DNA of 64,000 nt from Clostridia bacterium (GTDB lineage: Bacteria > Bacillota > Clostridia > Oscillospirales > CAG-272), in the NCBI GenBank assembly GCA_017462035.1, contig JAFTRY010000007.1:17048-81047 (forward strand), written 5' to 3'. Positions 17,889 to 27,552 of the stretch are shown piece by piece. The translations under genes and the position numbers were made by a program. How positions within the stretch are numbered: position 1 is the stretch's first letter; the number at the start of each line of letters is the position of its first letter. The notes under the pieces were generated by a model. It saw nothing but the letters and a program-made list of their open reading frames with translations, was not told the origin of the DNA and searched no databases.

Positions 17889-18799
17889 GAATTTTACCCA
17901 ATCAAAGGATTCTTTCGGCACTTCGGTGTCCGATATGTCAAAGCCGGATCGAGCTTTCTGAGGAAAACGCTCAAGGCGGACGGAGTTTATTTTGCGGGGG
18001 ACAACGCCGGCATTGCTTTGATATTTCTGCCAGCGGATACGTCAATTTTATGGCACCCGGACGAACGGCAGGAGGAGATTCCAAGCAGGCGGTACGAGCC
18101 AGGACGGACTTTTTAAATCTGGAATTGTACCGTCCTGTCGCCGATGCGTTATGTCGGACGGTTCGTCGGTATATCCCTGTTGAGGACGCCGTGGCGGTAG
18201 ATGCAGGCTGCGGGGAGGGATACTATACCTCACTGTTGGCTCAAAGCGGATTTTCCTGCGTGGGATTTGATCTGTCCCGTTTTGCTGTGGATGCCGCGGC
18301 AAAGCGGACGGGTAAAGCGGGGGTACAGGTCGGATTTTTCGGTGTGTCCAGTGTATTTGAGATGCCGATCAAAAACGACAGTGCCGCGGCGGTTGTGAAT
18401 GTTTTTGCGCCTTGCGCGGAGGAGGAATATTGCCGAGTTCTGATGCCGGGAGGGATCCTCGCGGTTGCCTATGCTGGTCCCGAGCACTTGATGGGACTAA
18501 AACGGGCGGTTTATTCCCAGACCAGAGAGAATGACGGACGGGCGGATCTGCCGAAGCGCATGAAATGCGTGGAGGAGGTTCGAGTTCGCTTCGATATCGA
18601 GGTCAAGGGTACGGAGAACGTGATGAATTTATTTGCCATGACACCGTATTACTGGAAAACGTCGGTATCGGACATGGAAAAGTTAAAATCACTGGAATCA
18701 CTCACTACGGCGGTGGATGTGATTCTCGCCATTTATCAAAAGGAAGACACCGCGGCGGACGGACAGAAAAAGGAGGATGACGGATGCAGATCTCATTGA
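17885..18799 (+). CDS. RlmA-type rRNA (guanine-N1)-methyltransferase
   Basis: The 304-aa protein has the RlmA layout. An N-terminal zinc-binding module (C15, C18, C37 and H43/C44) precedes a class I SAM-dependent methyltransferase domain with VDAGCGEGYYT near residue 103. FDISASGYVNFM and GGDSKQAVRAR are also typical of the family, which methylates N1 of a guanine in 23S rRNA helix 35. Its ATG overlaps the kinase stop (ATGA), and its end overlaps the glycosyltransferase start by 16 bp. The exact target base is not deducible from sequence. Confidence 0.87.
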   Translation: MRILPNQRILSALRCPICQSRIELSEENAQGGRSLFCGGQRRHCFDISASGYVNFMAPGRTAGGDSKQAVRARTDFLNLELYRPVADALCRTVRRYIPVEDAVAVDAGCGEGYYTSLLAQSGFSCVGFDLSRFAVDAAAKRTGKAGVQVGFFGVSSVFEMPIKNDSAAAVVNVFAPCAEEEYCRVLMPGGILAVAYAGPEHLMGLKRAVYSQTRENDGRADLPKRMKCVEEVRVRFDIEVKGTENVMNLFAMTPYYWKTSVSDMEKLKSLESLTTAVDVILAIYQKEDTAADGQKKEDDGCRSH

Positions 18800-19506
18800 T
18801 TATTCCTATGTATAACGAAAGAGGGATCATTGCGGATACGGCTCTTCGGTTATCCCAATATATGTCGGAGCATTTCGATTCCTATGAGATCTTATTTTCG
18901 GATGACGGATCTACCGACGGATGCGGTGATGCGGTACGGGAATTGGCACTGCCTTGTGTTTATGTCACGGGTTACCCCAAAAATCAGGGAAAGGGGTGCG
19001 CGATTCGTACGGCAATGCTGGAGGCACGAGGAGATTTTGTTCTGTTTACGGATGCAGATTTAGCGTATGGAACCGACGTGATCGGTCAGATCTACACCTT
19101 TTATCAACGGGAGAATGAATCGAAGCCCGTACAGATGGTTACCGGTTCCCGAACGTTGCATCAAGACGGATATTCCGGCTATAGTGTCATCCGCAAGCTG
19201 ATGTCCAAGGTGTACATTCGTGTGCTCTGTGTCGTGGGCGGCTTTCGTTTGTCAGATTCTCAATGCGGTTGCAAGGGCTTTTCTCGGGACGCGGCACGAA
19301 ATATTTTTAGTCGCTGTCAGGTAAATGGATTTGCTTTTGATTTTGAAGCGATCCTTTGGGCGGAGTGCTTGGGATATCGAATTTTGGAATTTCCCGTTCA
19401 GGTGGTGAATCACAGGGATTCCAAGGTGCATATCTTTCGCGATTCTATTCGGATGCTTCTCGATCTGAGAAGAATACGAAAAAGCGTTCGCAAGCAATCT
19501 CTTTGA
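18784..19506 (+). CDS. Family 2 glycosyltransferase, dolichyl-phosphate glucosyltransferase-like
   Basis: The 240-aa cytoplasmic-face GT-A enzyme has MQISLIIPMYNERG at the N-terminus, Asp40-Asp41 in the nucleotide-sugar site SDDGSTDG, and DADLAYG for metal binding. LSDSQCGCKGFSRDAA in the second half is typical of the DPG synthase-like branch that charges a polyprenyl phosphate with a sugar. No membrane segments are evident. It closes the two-component operon, overlapping the upstream gene. The sugar and acceptor cannot be told from sequence. Confidence 0.88.
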   Translation: MQISLIIPMYNERGIIADTALRLSQYMSEHFDSYEILFSDDGSTDGCGDAVRELALPCVYVTGYPKNQGKGCAIRTAMLEARGDFVLFTDADLAYGTDVIGQIYTFYQRENESKPVQMVTGSRTLHQDGYSGYSVIRKLMSKVYIRVLCVVGGFRLSDSQCGCKGFSRDAARNIFSRCQVNGFAFDFEAILWAECLGYRILEFPVQVVNHRDSKVHIFRDSIRMLLDLRRIRKSVRKQSL

Positions 19507-19546
19507 GTTTCACTGATGAATTTATTGATGAATTTCGAAAAAAAGA

Positions 19547-19574
19547 TTGACAAATTTCGGAATTTTGATATAAT
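19547..19574 (+). promoter_or_regulatory. Promoter of the ThuA-like gene
   Basis: A perfect TTGACA (19547-19552) is 16 bp from a perfect TATAAT (19569-19574). AAGGAGG follows before the ATG at 19617. Confidence 0.85.
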
Positions 19575-19616
19575 TGTGGTGATATTTTTTAGACCTTGAA
19601 GGAGGAATAGAATGAT

Positions 19617-20357
19617 ATGATTCGAGTGCTGGTTTGGAACGAGTTCATGCATGAAAAAAAGTCTGAGAAGGTAGCCGCGGTATATCCCAACGGAATCCAT
19701 CGTGCTATTGCTGATTTTCTGGGTGAGGAAAAGGATATTATCGTAAAGACCGCTACCTTGGATGAGGAAAATTGCGGTATTAGCAAGGAGCTATTGGATG
19801 AGACTGACGTAATGATCTGGTGGGGACACATGCAACATCATTTGGTTCCAGATGAGATTGCTCAAATGGTTCGTGACGCTGTTTTGGAAGGGATGGGAAT
19901 CATTTTCCTTCACTCAGCCCATCATTCTAAGCCTTTTTGTTTGTTAATGGGAACGCCTTGCCATTTGACCTGGAGAGAGTCGGACGATTCCGAAATTCTG
20001 TGGGTGGTGGATCCTGCTCATCCTATTACCCGCGGAATTGACCGTTTCTTCCGCTTGGAGGCGGAGGAGACGTATGGTGAGCCCTTTACGATCCCCAATC
20101 CGGATAAGGTTCTGTTGATCGCAAATTATTCGAGCGGCGAAGTATTCCGCTCCGGATGTCTGTTTGAACGCGGAAACGGTAAGATTTTCTATTTCCAACC
20201 CGGTCATGAGTCTTATCCTACCTATAAAGTTCCTGAGGTTCAGACTGTGATTAAGAATGCTGTTCGCTTTTTGGCACCTACCTACCGTCAGCCTTTGAGC
20301 TGTCCTCACGTACAGAAGATTACGGACGAGGGCAGTTACGTTATACCGAAATCCTAA
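19617..20357 (+). CDS. ThuA-like (trehalose utilisation domain) protein
   Basis: The 246-aa protein has the class I amidotransferase-like ThuA fold: MIRVLVWNEFMHEK at the N-terminus, DVMIWWGHMQHH near residue 65, and GMGIIFLHSAHHSKPF near residue 97. Family members work on sugars, and some are linked to 3-keto-sugar metabolism; their exact chemistry is often unknown. It has its own strong promoter and terminator and lies next to a fucose-use block, which agrees with a carbohydrate role but does not prove it. Confidence 0.85.
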   Translation: MIRVLVWNEFMHEKKSEKVAAVYPNGIHRAIADFLGEEKDIIVKTATLDEENCGISKELLDETDVMIWWGHMQHHLVPDEIAQMVRDAVLEGMGIIFLHSAHHSKPFCLLMGTPCHLTWRESDDSEILWVVDPAHPITRGIDRFFRLEAEETYGEPFTIPNPDKVLLIANYSSGEVFRSGCLFERGNGKIFYFQPGHESYPTYKVPEVQTVIKNAVRFLAPTYRQPLSCPHVQKITDEGSYVIPKS

Positions 20358-20368
20358 AATCTCTGTTT

Positions 20369-20405
20369 AAAGAAGCCTGCGGCAAAAATGTGCCGCAGGC
20401 TTCTT
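20369..20405. terminator. Bidirectional terminator between the ThuA-like and AraC genes
   Basis: A 15-bp GC-rich stem, AAGAAGCCTGCGGCA (20369-20383) with TGCCGCAGGCTTCTT (20391-20405), lies between convergent genes, with T-rich sequence after it. Confidence 0.85.
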
Positions 20406-20414
20406 TCTCATCTT

Positions 20415-21221
20415 TTATACTCCATGCATTTGTCTAAATTTCTTGGGACTAATTCCGTGAAATTCTGAAAACCGTCTTGAAAAATAGAACTGGTCACAGA
20501 ATCCAAGGCGGTCGCTGATCTCCTTAATGGACAGGTTGCGGTTTAATAGCTCCTGTTCAGCGGATTTCATCAGGCAGTCGTCGATATATGCGCCTATGGA
20601 TTTATGAATATCTGCCTTGAAGTTCTTTTGAAGCACCAGCTTTGAAATAAAAAGTGCTGAGGAAATTTCGCCAATGGTTAGCCCTGCACTTAAATGGGAA
20701 TCAATGTAGGCGAGTGCGTCCTTCGTATATTCGGAATAAGATCGAATAGGAAGATTTTGACACGGAGTTTGCGCAAGGGCATCATCTAAGATTCCGTAAA
20801 GCAATAATTTTAAACGAAGCGCGGATCGAAGATCGTTTCCGTTGTAGAGTGCTTCCATTTCCGCGGCACGTGCTTCACAATTCTCCAGAATCAGGCAGGT
20901 ATCGAGTCCGGCGAAAACATCCTCACCGTCGGGACGGGTCAGGGTGAGATGAACGTAGATCTTGTTTAAGTATTCGGGACAGGAGCAGGAGAAATTCAAT
21001 TGAGAGGGAACGACGTAGATCTTGCCGGGACGCAGGTGAACCGTTCGGTCACCGAAATATAGAATCCCTTCGCCCTCCAATGGGACGTAGACTCTTGTGA
21101 AGGCGGCACGCAGATTTTCGATTTTCCATGAAGGGTCTAAAAATCCATAACTGATTTCAATGAGTTCCATGCGAATTCTCTTTTCCGCATAGGTTAATTC
21201 TTCGTTTATACACAGCTTCAT
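20415..21221 (-). CDS. AraC-family transcriptional regulator (fucose locus)
   Basis: The 268-aa protein has an N-terminal cupin-like sensor region (YFGDRTVHLRPGKIYVVPS) and a C-terminal double helix-turn-helix (LTIGEISSALFISKLVLQKNF; IKEISDRLGFCDQFYFSRRFSEFHGISPKKFR). The start at 21219-21221 (MKLCINEE) has GGAG upstream at a rather long spacing. It is divergent from the L-fucose isomerase gene with 116 bp between, so it likely controls that gene in response to a sugar (inference). Confidence 0.88.
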   Translation of the reverse strand: MKLCINEELTYAEKRIRMELIEISYGFLDPSWKIENLRAAFTRVYVPLEGEGILYFGDRTVHLRPGKIYVVPSQLNFSCSCPEYLNKIYVHLTLTRPDGEDVFAGLDTCLILENCEARAAEMEALYNGNDLRSALRLKLLLYGILDDALAQTPCQNLPIRSYSEYTKDALAYIDSHLSAGLTIGEISSALFISKLVLQKNFKADIHKSIGAYIDDCLMKSAEQELLNRNLSIKEISDRLGFCDQFYFSRRFSEFHGISPKKFRQMHGV

Positions 21222-21270
21222 TGATATATTTCTCCATATTTTGATAATGAAATTCAATGGCTTTTTTTGT

Positions 21271-21299
21271 ATTATATGATAAAATAGAGCAAAAGTCAA
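21271..21299 (-). promoter_or_regulatory. Promoter of the AraC-family regulator
   Basis: On the minus strand, TTGACT (21294-21299) is 17 bp from a perfect TATAAT (21271-21276). I could not find a convincing promoter for the divergent isomerase gene, which would fit activator-dependent expression. Confidence 0.75.
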
Positions 21300-21337
21300 G
21301 CTTTTTATAACTTTACTGTTAGAAGGAGGAGAAATTT

Positions 21338-23146
21338 ATGAGCAACCGATATGTTGGTGAATATCCCGCCATTGGAATTCGTCCTACAATCGACGGAAGA
21401 AGAGGTCCTTTGAAGGTTCGTGAATCCTTGGAAGAGCAAACCATGGGAATGGCACAACAGGCGGCAGAGTTGTTCCGAACGAATCTGCGTTATTCGGACG
21501 GTACTCCTGTCCGCGTAGTGATCGCGGACACCACGATTGGACGAGTTGCCGAAGCGGCAAGCTGTGCTGAAAAGTTTAGGCGGGAGGGGGTGGCGATCAC
21601 GCTGTCTGTGACCCCGTGCTGGTGCTACGGTTCAGAGACTATGGACATGTCTCCTGATACGATTAAGGGCATTTGGGGCTTTAACGGAACCGAACGTCCC
21701 GGTGCCGTTTATTTGGCAGCTGTTCTTGCCGCTCACGCCCAGAAGGGACTGCCCGCTTTCGGTATCTACGGTCACGACGTACAAGATCTGGACGATACCG
21801 AGATCCCCGCGGATGTTCAGGAGAAATTGCTTCGCTTTGGAAGAGCTGCCGTTGCCGCCGCAACCATGAGAGGAAAATCCTATCTTCAGATCGGATCTCT
21901 TTGCATGGGGATTGCGGGGTCTCAAATCGATCCGAATTTCTTTGAGGATTACCTTGGCATGCGCGTGGAATCGGTAGATGAGGTAGAAGTCCTTCGCCGC
22001 ATGAATGAGGGTATTTATGACAAAGAGGAGTTCGAGTGTGCCCTTGCCTGGACAAAGGCAAACTGCCCGGAGGGATTTGAGAAAAATCCCGATTGGATCC
22101 GGAAGTCTGATGAGCAAAAGAAAAAGGATTGGGAATTTACGGTCAAGTGCGCTATCGTTGTGAAGGATCTGATGTGCGGAAACGAAAATTTGCCCGAGGG
22201 CTGCGAGGAAGAGAAGGTAGGACACAACGCCATCGTTGCCGGTTTCCAGGGACAGCGTCAGTGGACCGACCATTACCCTAATGCGGACTTTACGGAGTCT
22301 ATACTCAATACCTCCTTTGACTGGAACGGTATCAGAGAACCGTACGTGCTGGCGACTGAAAACGATACGCTGAACGGTGTTTCCATGCTGATGATGAAAT
22401 TGTTGACCAACCGAGCTCAGCTCTTTGCTGACGTGCGTACCTATTGGTCATCTGATGCCGTCAAACGTACTACCGGTTACGAAATAGAGGGAAAAGCAAA
22501 GGCATCGGATGGCTTCATTCATTTGATCAACTCGGGTGCCGCCGCTTTGGACTACAATGGACGTGCAACCGACAGTACGGGAAATGCCACTGTGAAGGCG
22601 TGGTATGAAATGACCGGGGAGGATGTTCAAGCGATCCTAAGTGCCAGTGATTGGTGTGCCGCTGACAATGGATATTTTCGCGGCGGTGGATATTCCTCTC
22701 ATTTCGTTACCCAAGCGGAGATGCCCTGTACAATGTTACGTATCAATCTGGTTAAAGGCTTAGGTCCCGTGGCGCAGATTGCGGAAGGCTGGACGGTCAA
22801 TTTACCGGATCGCGTAACTGACGTGCTTTGGAAAAGAACGGATTATACCTGGCCCTGTACCTGGTTTGCTCCCCGTTGCGACGGAAAAGAGGGAAGTGCT
22901 TTCAAAACGGCGTATGAAGTGATGAACAATTGGGGTGCGAATCACGGAGCTATCAGCTACGGTCACATCGGAGCCGATTTGATTACTTTGCTTTCTATGC
23001 TTCGGATTCCCGTTTGCATGCATAATATTCCCGACGAACAGATCTTCCGACCTGCGGCATGGAACGCTTTTGGAATGGATAAAGAGGGGCAGGATTACCG
23101 AGCTTGTGCAACCTACGGGGCTATGTACAAGAAAGTGGGAATGTAA
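21338..23146 (+). CDS. fucI: L-fucose isomerase
   Basis: Converts L-fucose to L-fuculose, the first step of fucose breakdown; related enzymes also accept D-arabinose. The 602-aa protein is close to the family's usual 590. [21 protein letters not shown] at the N-terminus is typical. The manganese-site regions are visible as [15 protein letters not shown] (Glu), FADVRTYW (Asp) and [14 protein letters not shown] (His). GAAGGAGG lies before the ATG. The GH95 gene follows 42 bp later, so liberated fucose and its isomerisation are linked. No fuculokinase, aldolase or transporter is in the window. Confidence 0.95.
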   Translation: MSNRYVGEYPAIGIRPTIDGRRGPLKVRESLEEQTMGMAQQAAELFRTNLRYSDGTPVRVVIADTTIGRVAEAASCAEKFRREGVAITLSVTPCWCYGSETMDMSPDTIKGIWGFNGTERPGAVYLAAVLAAHAQKGLPAFGIYGHDVQDLDDTEIPADVQEKLLRFGRAAVAAATMRGKSYLQIGSLCMGIAGSQIDPNFFEDYLGMRVESVDEVEVLRRMNEGIYDKEEFECALAWTKANCPEGFEKNPDWIRKSDEQKKKDWEFTVKCAIVVKDLMCGNENLPEGCEEEKVGHNAIVAGFQGQRQWTDHYPNADFTESILNTSFDWNGIREPYVLATENDTLNGVSMLMMKLLTNRAQLFADVRTYWSSDAVKRTTGYEIEGKAKASDGFIHLINSGAAALDYNGRATDSTGNATVKAWYEMTGEDVQAILSASDWCAADNGYFRGGGYSSHFVTQAEMPCTMLRINLVKGLGPVAQIAEGWTVNLPDRVTDVLWKRTDYTWPCTWFAPRCDGKEGSAFKTAYEVMNNWGANHGAISYGHIGADLITLLSMLRIPVCMHNIPDEQIFRPAAWNAFGMDKEGQDYRACATYGAMYKKVGM

Positions 23147-23188
23147 TCTTCCTGTTGATTTTAAATATAGTTGCAAAGGAGACAAATC

Positions 23189-25422
23189 GTGAGCAGACAT
23201 ATCTACACCTTAAAAAAGCCCGCCTCCTGGCACAGGGAAATGTGGCGTGAGGCATTACCTCTGGGCAACGGTCTGACTGGCGTATTGATCCCCGGAAGTA
23301 TTGCCGAGGAAAAGATCTGCTTCAATCGGCACGACCTTTGGGAAGGAGGGAGCAATCGTCCCATCCCCGACATTACAGAGACGTTTCAAGCCATGAGGGC
23401 ATCCATTGACCGAGGGGATTACCAAGCAGCAAACCAAGATAATCTGAAACGAGCACTGAGGGAAAAGGGGTACGAAACAAAATGCGATTCCCCTCATCCT
23501 CTGGGCTGGTTACACACCGATTTTACCCCATCCGACCTATTCAAGAGCTACCGTCGGGGGGTGAATATGCGAACGGGAGAGGCTTTTGTGGAGTTTGACG
23601 TGGATGACTGTCACTACCGTCGCACCGCTTTTGTCTCCCGTGATTGTGATGTGACGGTCATGCGTATGACCGCGGACCGATACTTTACCACGGCATACCG
23701 CTTTGAGCTATACAATCAACGGGACTTCTGTACCGTTACCGAGGACGGCATCCATTGCCGTTCAAAGGACGGGTACACCGAGGTGAGTATTCGGTTTGCG
23801 GGAGATTTTACCGCCGCCGTTTCGGAGAATACCCTGAGCGTGACGGGGCGTGACTACGTTGTCTACATCCGTTGTGCTTCCCACGGATCGGAGTGCTCTT
23901 TGGATGGAATCGTAGATAAGACCTATGCCGAGTTGTTTACCGCGCATACCGTGTTGCATACCTCTCTGTATGATGCCGTCTCCATCGAGTTAGCCTCAGA
24001 TGAGTCTCACGATGCCACCAACGAGCAGATGCTTGATGATGCCTACGACGGCGAGGCATCCAGTGCCTTGTTGGAACGTCTATGGCGGTTCGGGCGTTAC
24101 CTGTTCATATCCGCCGCCGCGAGAACGGTAATCCAGTACCGTTATACGGTCTGTGGCACGGTACCCACCATATGCCATGGTGCCAGTACGTGGCTAACGA
24201 AAATGTGGAGATGACCTATTGGCATACCATGGCAGGAGGACTATCCTACGCGGTTCTGCCCCTGCTTCGGTACTACACGACTAAGCTGGAGTATTTCAGA
24301 GAGTGCGCTCGCCGAATCTTCGGTATGCGAGGGATCTGGATCTCGGCTTATACGACACCCAACGCCGCAGGAGCCTGCGTACCCGTCTACATCATCATCA
24401 ACTGGATCAGCTGTGCGGGTTGGCTTTGCCGCCACTTTTGGGAGTATTACCTATATACAGGGGACGAGGTTTTGATGCGTGAGGAAATATTGCCCTTCAT
24501 GTATGAGACCGCCCTGTTCTACCGTGATTACGTTACCGAGGAGAACGGCATTCTCCGCATCTATCCCTCCCTGTCTCCCGAAAACTCTCCGGCAACCCTG
24601 CGCAATGCTACCACGGAAGCTTGCGGTGCCATCGTACAGAATTCCACCATGGACTTTGCCATTATGAAGGAGCTTTTGACCAATCTGCTTACAGGTATGG
24701 AAATCACGGGACTCTACCAGGAAGATGCCGAAAGCTTTCGCAACCTGTTGGAAAAGATCCCCGCCTACCAGATCAACGAGGATGGTGCGGTCAAGGAGTG
24801 GATGCACCCCGATATTGGGGAAAATTATCACCATCGCCATCTATCCCACATCTATCCCGTTTTCCCCGGGAACGAGGTGACGGCTTACAATGCCCCCGAG
24901 CTGTTTGGAGCCTTCAAGCAGGCGGTCCTGCTCCGCAAGCTGGGTAGCCAGTCAGGCTGGTCGCTGACCCACATGGCAAATATCTATGCCCGTATGGGAG
25001 AGGCAGAACAGGCTTTGAAGTGTTTGGATATCATGGTCAAGGGTGTGGTCATGTCCTCCCTCCTGACCACTCATAATGATTGGCGCAACATGGGTATCAC
25101 CATGACCTGGAACGGCGAATGTGCCGAGCAGCTGGACGCTAATTTTGGAGCGGTCAACGCCATCCAGGAAATGCTGTTCTGTTGGCAAAAGGACGCCTTG
25201 GCAATCCTGCCTGCTCTCCCGAAGCGTTTGGAAAGCGGTTCGGCTCATGGATTGGTGTTTCCGGAGGGAACAGTAGACATCTGCTGGACGAACGATGGAG
25301 TGGTGACCGTAACGGTCAAGGCGCGCCGAGAGGTTCATACAAATCTTTTGCTCTGCGGTGTGGAAAGGTGTCAATTAATACTCGATGCAGGGGAAAGCAA
25401 AACTCTGCGGTTTACAGTCTGA
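23189..25422 (+). pseudogene. GH95 alpha-L-fucosidase-type gene split by a frameshift
   Basis: Two overlapping frames together make one GH95 glycoside hydrolase of about 745 residues. Frame 1 starts at GTG 23189 with AAAGGAG upstream (MSRHIYTLKKPASWHREMWREALPLGNG) and runs to FGRYLFISAA. The remaining (alpha/alpha)6 barrel continues one base out of frame from about 24118 (RENGNPVPLYGLWHG) to 25422. Family landmarks are NENVEMTYW, SPENSP containing the catalytic acid, HLSHIYPVFPGNEV and LDANFGAVNAIQEML. The slip maps to the CCGCCGCCGC tract at 24111-24120 and fits loss of one base. It could be a true mutation, an assembly error or, less likely, programmed -1 frameshifting. Both parts otherwise look intact. 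Confidence 0.85.
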
Positions 25423-25423
25423 A

Positions 25424-25501
25424 TCAATATCCAATAAAGGAGTCGAATCTTCTGAATACCTCTTCTGCGAGTATTTCTATTTTCGTGTATTTCCTTGCCA
25501 T
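25424..25501 (-). pseudogene. Relic of an IS3-type transposase orfA (first ~18 codons)
   Basis: On the minus strand, ATG 25499-25501 with AGGAGG 7 bp upstream opens MARKYTKIEILAEEVFRR, resembling the N-terminus of small helix-turn-helix OrfA proteins of IS3-like elements. It then leaves the expected sequence and stops after 25 codons beside the GH95 stop. The upstream 80 bp, including the hairpin TGTAGA-TCTACA and a C-run near 25569, look like the left end of such an element. The rest of the element is absent, so most of it was deleted. The family assignment is from memory of similar proteins and needs a search. Confidence 0.5.
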
Positions 25502-25606
25502 GACAAAACCTCCTGCTGTAGATATATTCTACAACAAGAGGTTCTTTTTGTCACTGTCTATTTTTCGGGGGGAGTCTAAGGTGCCCACAAGGGGTGCTTT
25601 TTATGT

Positions 25607-26458
25607 TTACATCACGCTTTGCTTTGCCGCGGTGAGGGTATTTTTCATGAGCATGGTAATGGTCATGGGACCAACGCCTCCCGGAACGGGGGTAACGTAG
25701 GATGCTTTGGGTTCTACCGAGGCAAAATCTACGTCTCCTGTGAGGCTTCCGTCGGCTCTCCTGTTCATACCTACGTCAATGACTACCGCCCCCTCCTTGA
25801 TCATATCACCCTTGAAGAAATCCGCTTTTCCAATGGCGGCAATAAGAATATCCGCTCTTCGGCAGATCTCTGCCAGGTTCTTGGTTCTGCTGTGGCAGAC
25901 GGTGACGGTACCGTGGGCGTGTAACAGAAGCATCGCCTGAGGTTTTCCTACGATATTGGAGCGTCCTACCACCACACATTCCTTACCGGCGATCTCAATG
26001 TCGCTTCGTTCCAAAAGTGCCATAACGCCTGCCGGAGTGCAGGGAAGGAAGGAATAGTCCCCGATCATGATCTTTCCCACGTTGAAGGGGTGGAAGGCAT
26101 CCACGTCCTTCTTGGGATCGATTCGCAAAATGATCTCATTTTCATCCAGGTGAGAAGGAAGGGGGAGCTGACAGAGAATTCCGTGGATGGCAGGATCTCC
26201 GTTTAACCGATCCACCAGGGCGTTCAGCTCATCCTGGGTCGTAGTGGCGGGAAGTTCCCATACCTCGGAGTAAAAGCCGACCTCCTCACAGGCGCGATGT
26301 TTATTTCTAACATATACTTGAGACGCGGGATCCTCTCCTACAATAATGACGGCGAGACCGGGACGGAACCCGTGCTGTTGAACGAATTCCTCGGTTTCTT
26401 GCTTCAGCTCTGCTCGAATGGCGGCAGAGATTGCTTTTCCGTTAATGATATTTGCCAT
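25607..26458 (-). CDS. folD: Bifunctional methylenetetrahydrofolate dehydrogenase/cyclohydrolase FolD
   Basis: Interconverts 5,10-methylene- and 10-formyl-tetrahydrofolate with NADP. The 283-aa protein is full length. The catalytic Lys53 is in YVRNKHRACEEVG, QLPLPSHLDE follows, and the NADP-binding motif is VVVGRSNIVGKP near 158-169. TPVPGGVGPMT near the C-terminus is the family signature. It is the last gene of the yfmF-yfmH-lgt-folD operon, starting 3 bp after lgt ends. Confidence 0.97.
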   Translation of the reverse strand: MANIINGKAISAAIRAELKQETEEFVQQHGFRPGLAVIIVGEDPASQVYVRNKHRACEEVGFYSEVWELPATTTQDELNALVDRLNGDPAIHGILCQLPLPSHLDENEIILRIDPKKDVDAFHPFNVGKIMIGDYSFLPCTPAGVMALLERSDIEIAGKECVVVGRSNIVGKPQAMLLLHAHGTVTVCHSRTKNLAEICRRADILIAAIGKADFFKGDMIKEGAVVIDVGMNRRADGSLTGDVDFASVEPKASYVTPVPGGVGPMTITMLMKNTLTAAKQSVM

Positions 26459-26461
26459 GAT

Positions 26462-27529
26462 TCAATCCTCTTTATGATCTTTGTTTTCGTCGGGAGTGTC
26501 TTCGAACAAATGACGGAATCTTTCTTCCATACTCTTGGCATCTTCCTCTGTTGGTGCCTCTGCTTGCGTTTCTATGTCTTCATCCTCTGACGGAGACTCG
26601 GAATCTGCTTGCTCAGTATCCGCTGCGGTGTCGGATGTTTCGATCTCACTTGCGGGAGAGTCGGTGTAATTTGAGATTTTTGCGTAGGAAGGCAGATACT
26701 CGCTTGCCGTCAGTTTTGCACGGTGTGCCTTCATCAGGTTGACGATCAAAAGGATTGTTCCGATGACAAAGCACAGGAATCCTACCACCTGAGAAACGCG
26801 GAATACACCTATATAGAGACTGTCGGTGCGAAGTCCCTCAATCAACATTCTGCCGAAGCCGTACCAGGTAAGATACATTAAGACGATCTGACCGTCGAAT
26901 TTTTTCTTTTTGTATAGAAAATGAATGATCAAAAAGCCTACCAGATTCCAAAGCGATTCATAAAGAAAGGTTGGGTGGAAATAATGCATACGGGTAGCGC
27001 TTTCAATATTGGGTAAAAGTCCCATACGAATAAAATAGAAGAAGCTATCCTCCAATACCTCAGATCCGTAGGCTTCGCCATTAAAGAAATTGCCCCATCT
27101 TCCTAAAATCTGTCCAATCATGACTCCCGGTGCTACCGCGTCCAGCATTTTCAGGGGCTTGATCTTCTTGTAGCGGCAAACGCAAAAAATGGTAATAGCC
27201 CCCGCGATAATGGCACCGTAGATCGCCAATCCACCGTTCCATATAGCGATCATTTCCATGAAGCTGTCATATTCATCCAGAGACATAAGGACGTAGTATA
27301 CCCGAGCGCCAATCACACTGAATAAAACGGTAAAGATTGCAAAATCCAAAACATCGTCAAAGGAGATCCCCTCTTGCTTGGCGCGATAGGCACAGTAGCA
27401 GAAGGCGAGAATGATGCCGAGTACAATAATCAATCCGTACCAGCGAACCTCGATATTGCCGATACCGAAGGCGACGGGGTTTACCGAAAATTCATCAATA
27501 CCCAGACCGGGAAAAGACATGGTAACCAT
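26462..27529 (-). CDS. lgt: Prolipoprotein diacylglyceryl transferase Lgt with acidic C-terminal tail
   Basis: Membrane enzyme that adds diacylglycerol to the lipobox cysteine of prolipoproteins. Several membrane helices are evident, with the signature GRWGNFFNGEAYG near 145-157 and the C-terminal WYGFGRMLIEGLRTDSLY. The 355-aa protein is longer than the usual 260-280 residues because of an acidic, Glu/Asp/Ser-rich tail of about 70 residues after the last helix. AGGAG lies 9 bp before the first ATG. It is 23 bp behind yfmH. The tail's role is unknown. Confidence 0.95.
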   Translation of the reverse strand: MVTMSFPGLGIDEFSVNPVAFGIGNIEVRWYGLIIVLGIILAFCYCAYRAKQEGISFDDVLDFAIFTVLFSVIGARVYYVLMSLDEYDSFMEMIAIWNGGLAIYGAIIAGAITIFCVCRYKKIKPLKMLDAVAPGVMIGQILGRWGNFFNGEAYGSEVLEDSFFYFIRMGLLPNIESATRMHYFHPTFLYESLWNLVGFLIIHFLYKKKKFDGQIVLMYLTWYGFGRMLIEGLRTDSLYIGVFRVSQVVGFLCFVIGTILLIVNLMKAHRAKLTASEYLPSYAKISNYTDSPASEIETSDTAADTEQADSESPSEDEDIETQAEAPTEEDAKSMEERFRHLFEDTPDENKDHKED

Positions 27530-27552
27530 AATTTTTTACTCCTGTTTGATTT

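Noticed and set aside
25576..25600. Terminator after the GH95 gene (GGTGCCC...GGGGTGC)
   Set aside because: The two arms are similar but not complementary, so no stable stem forms.
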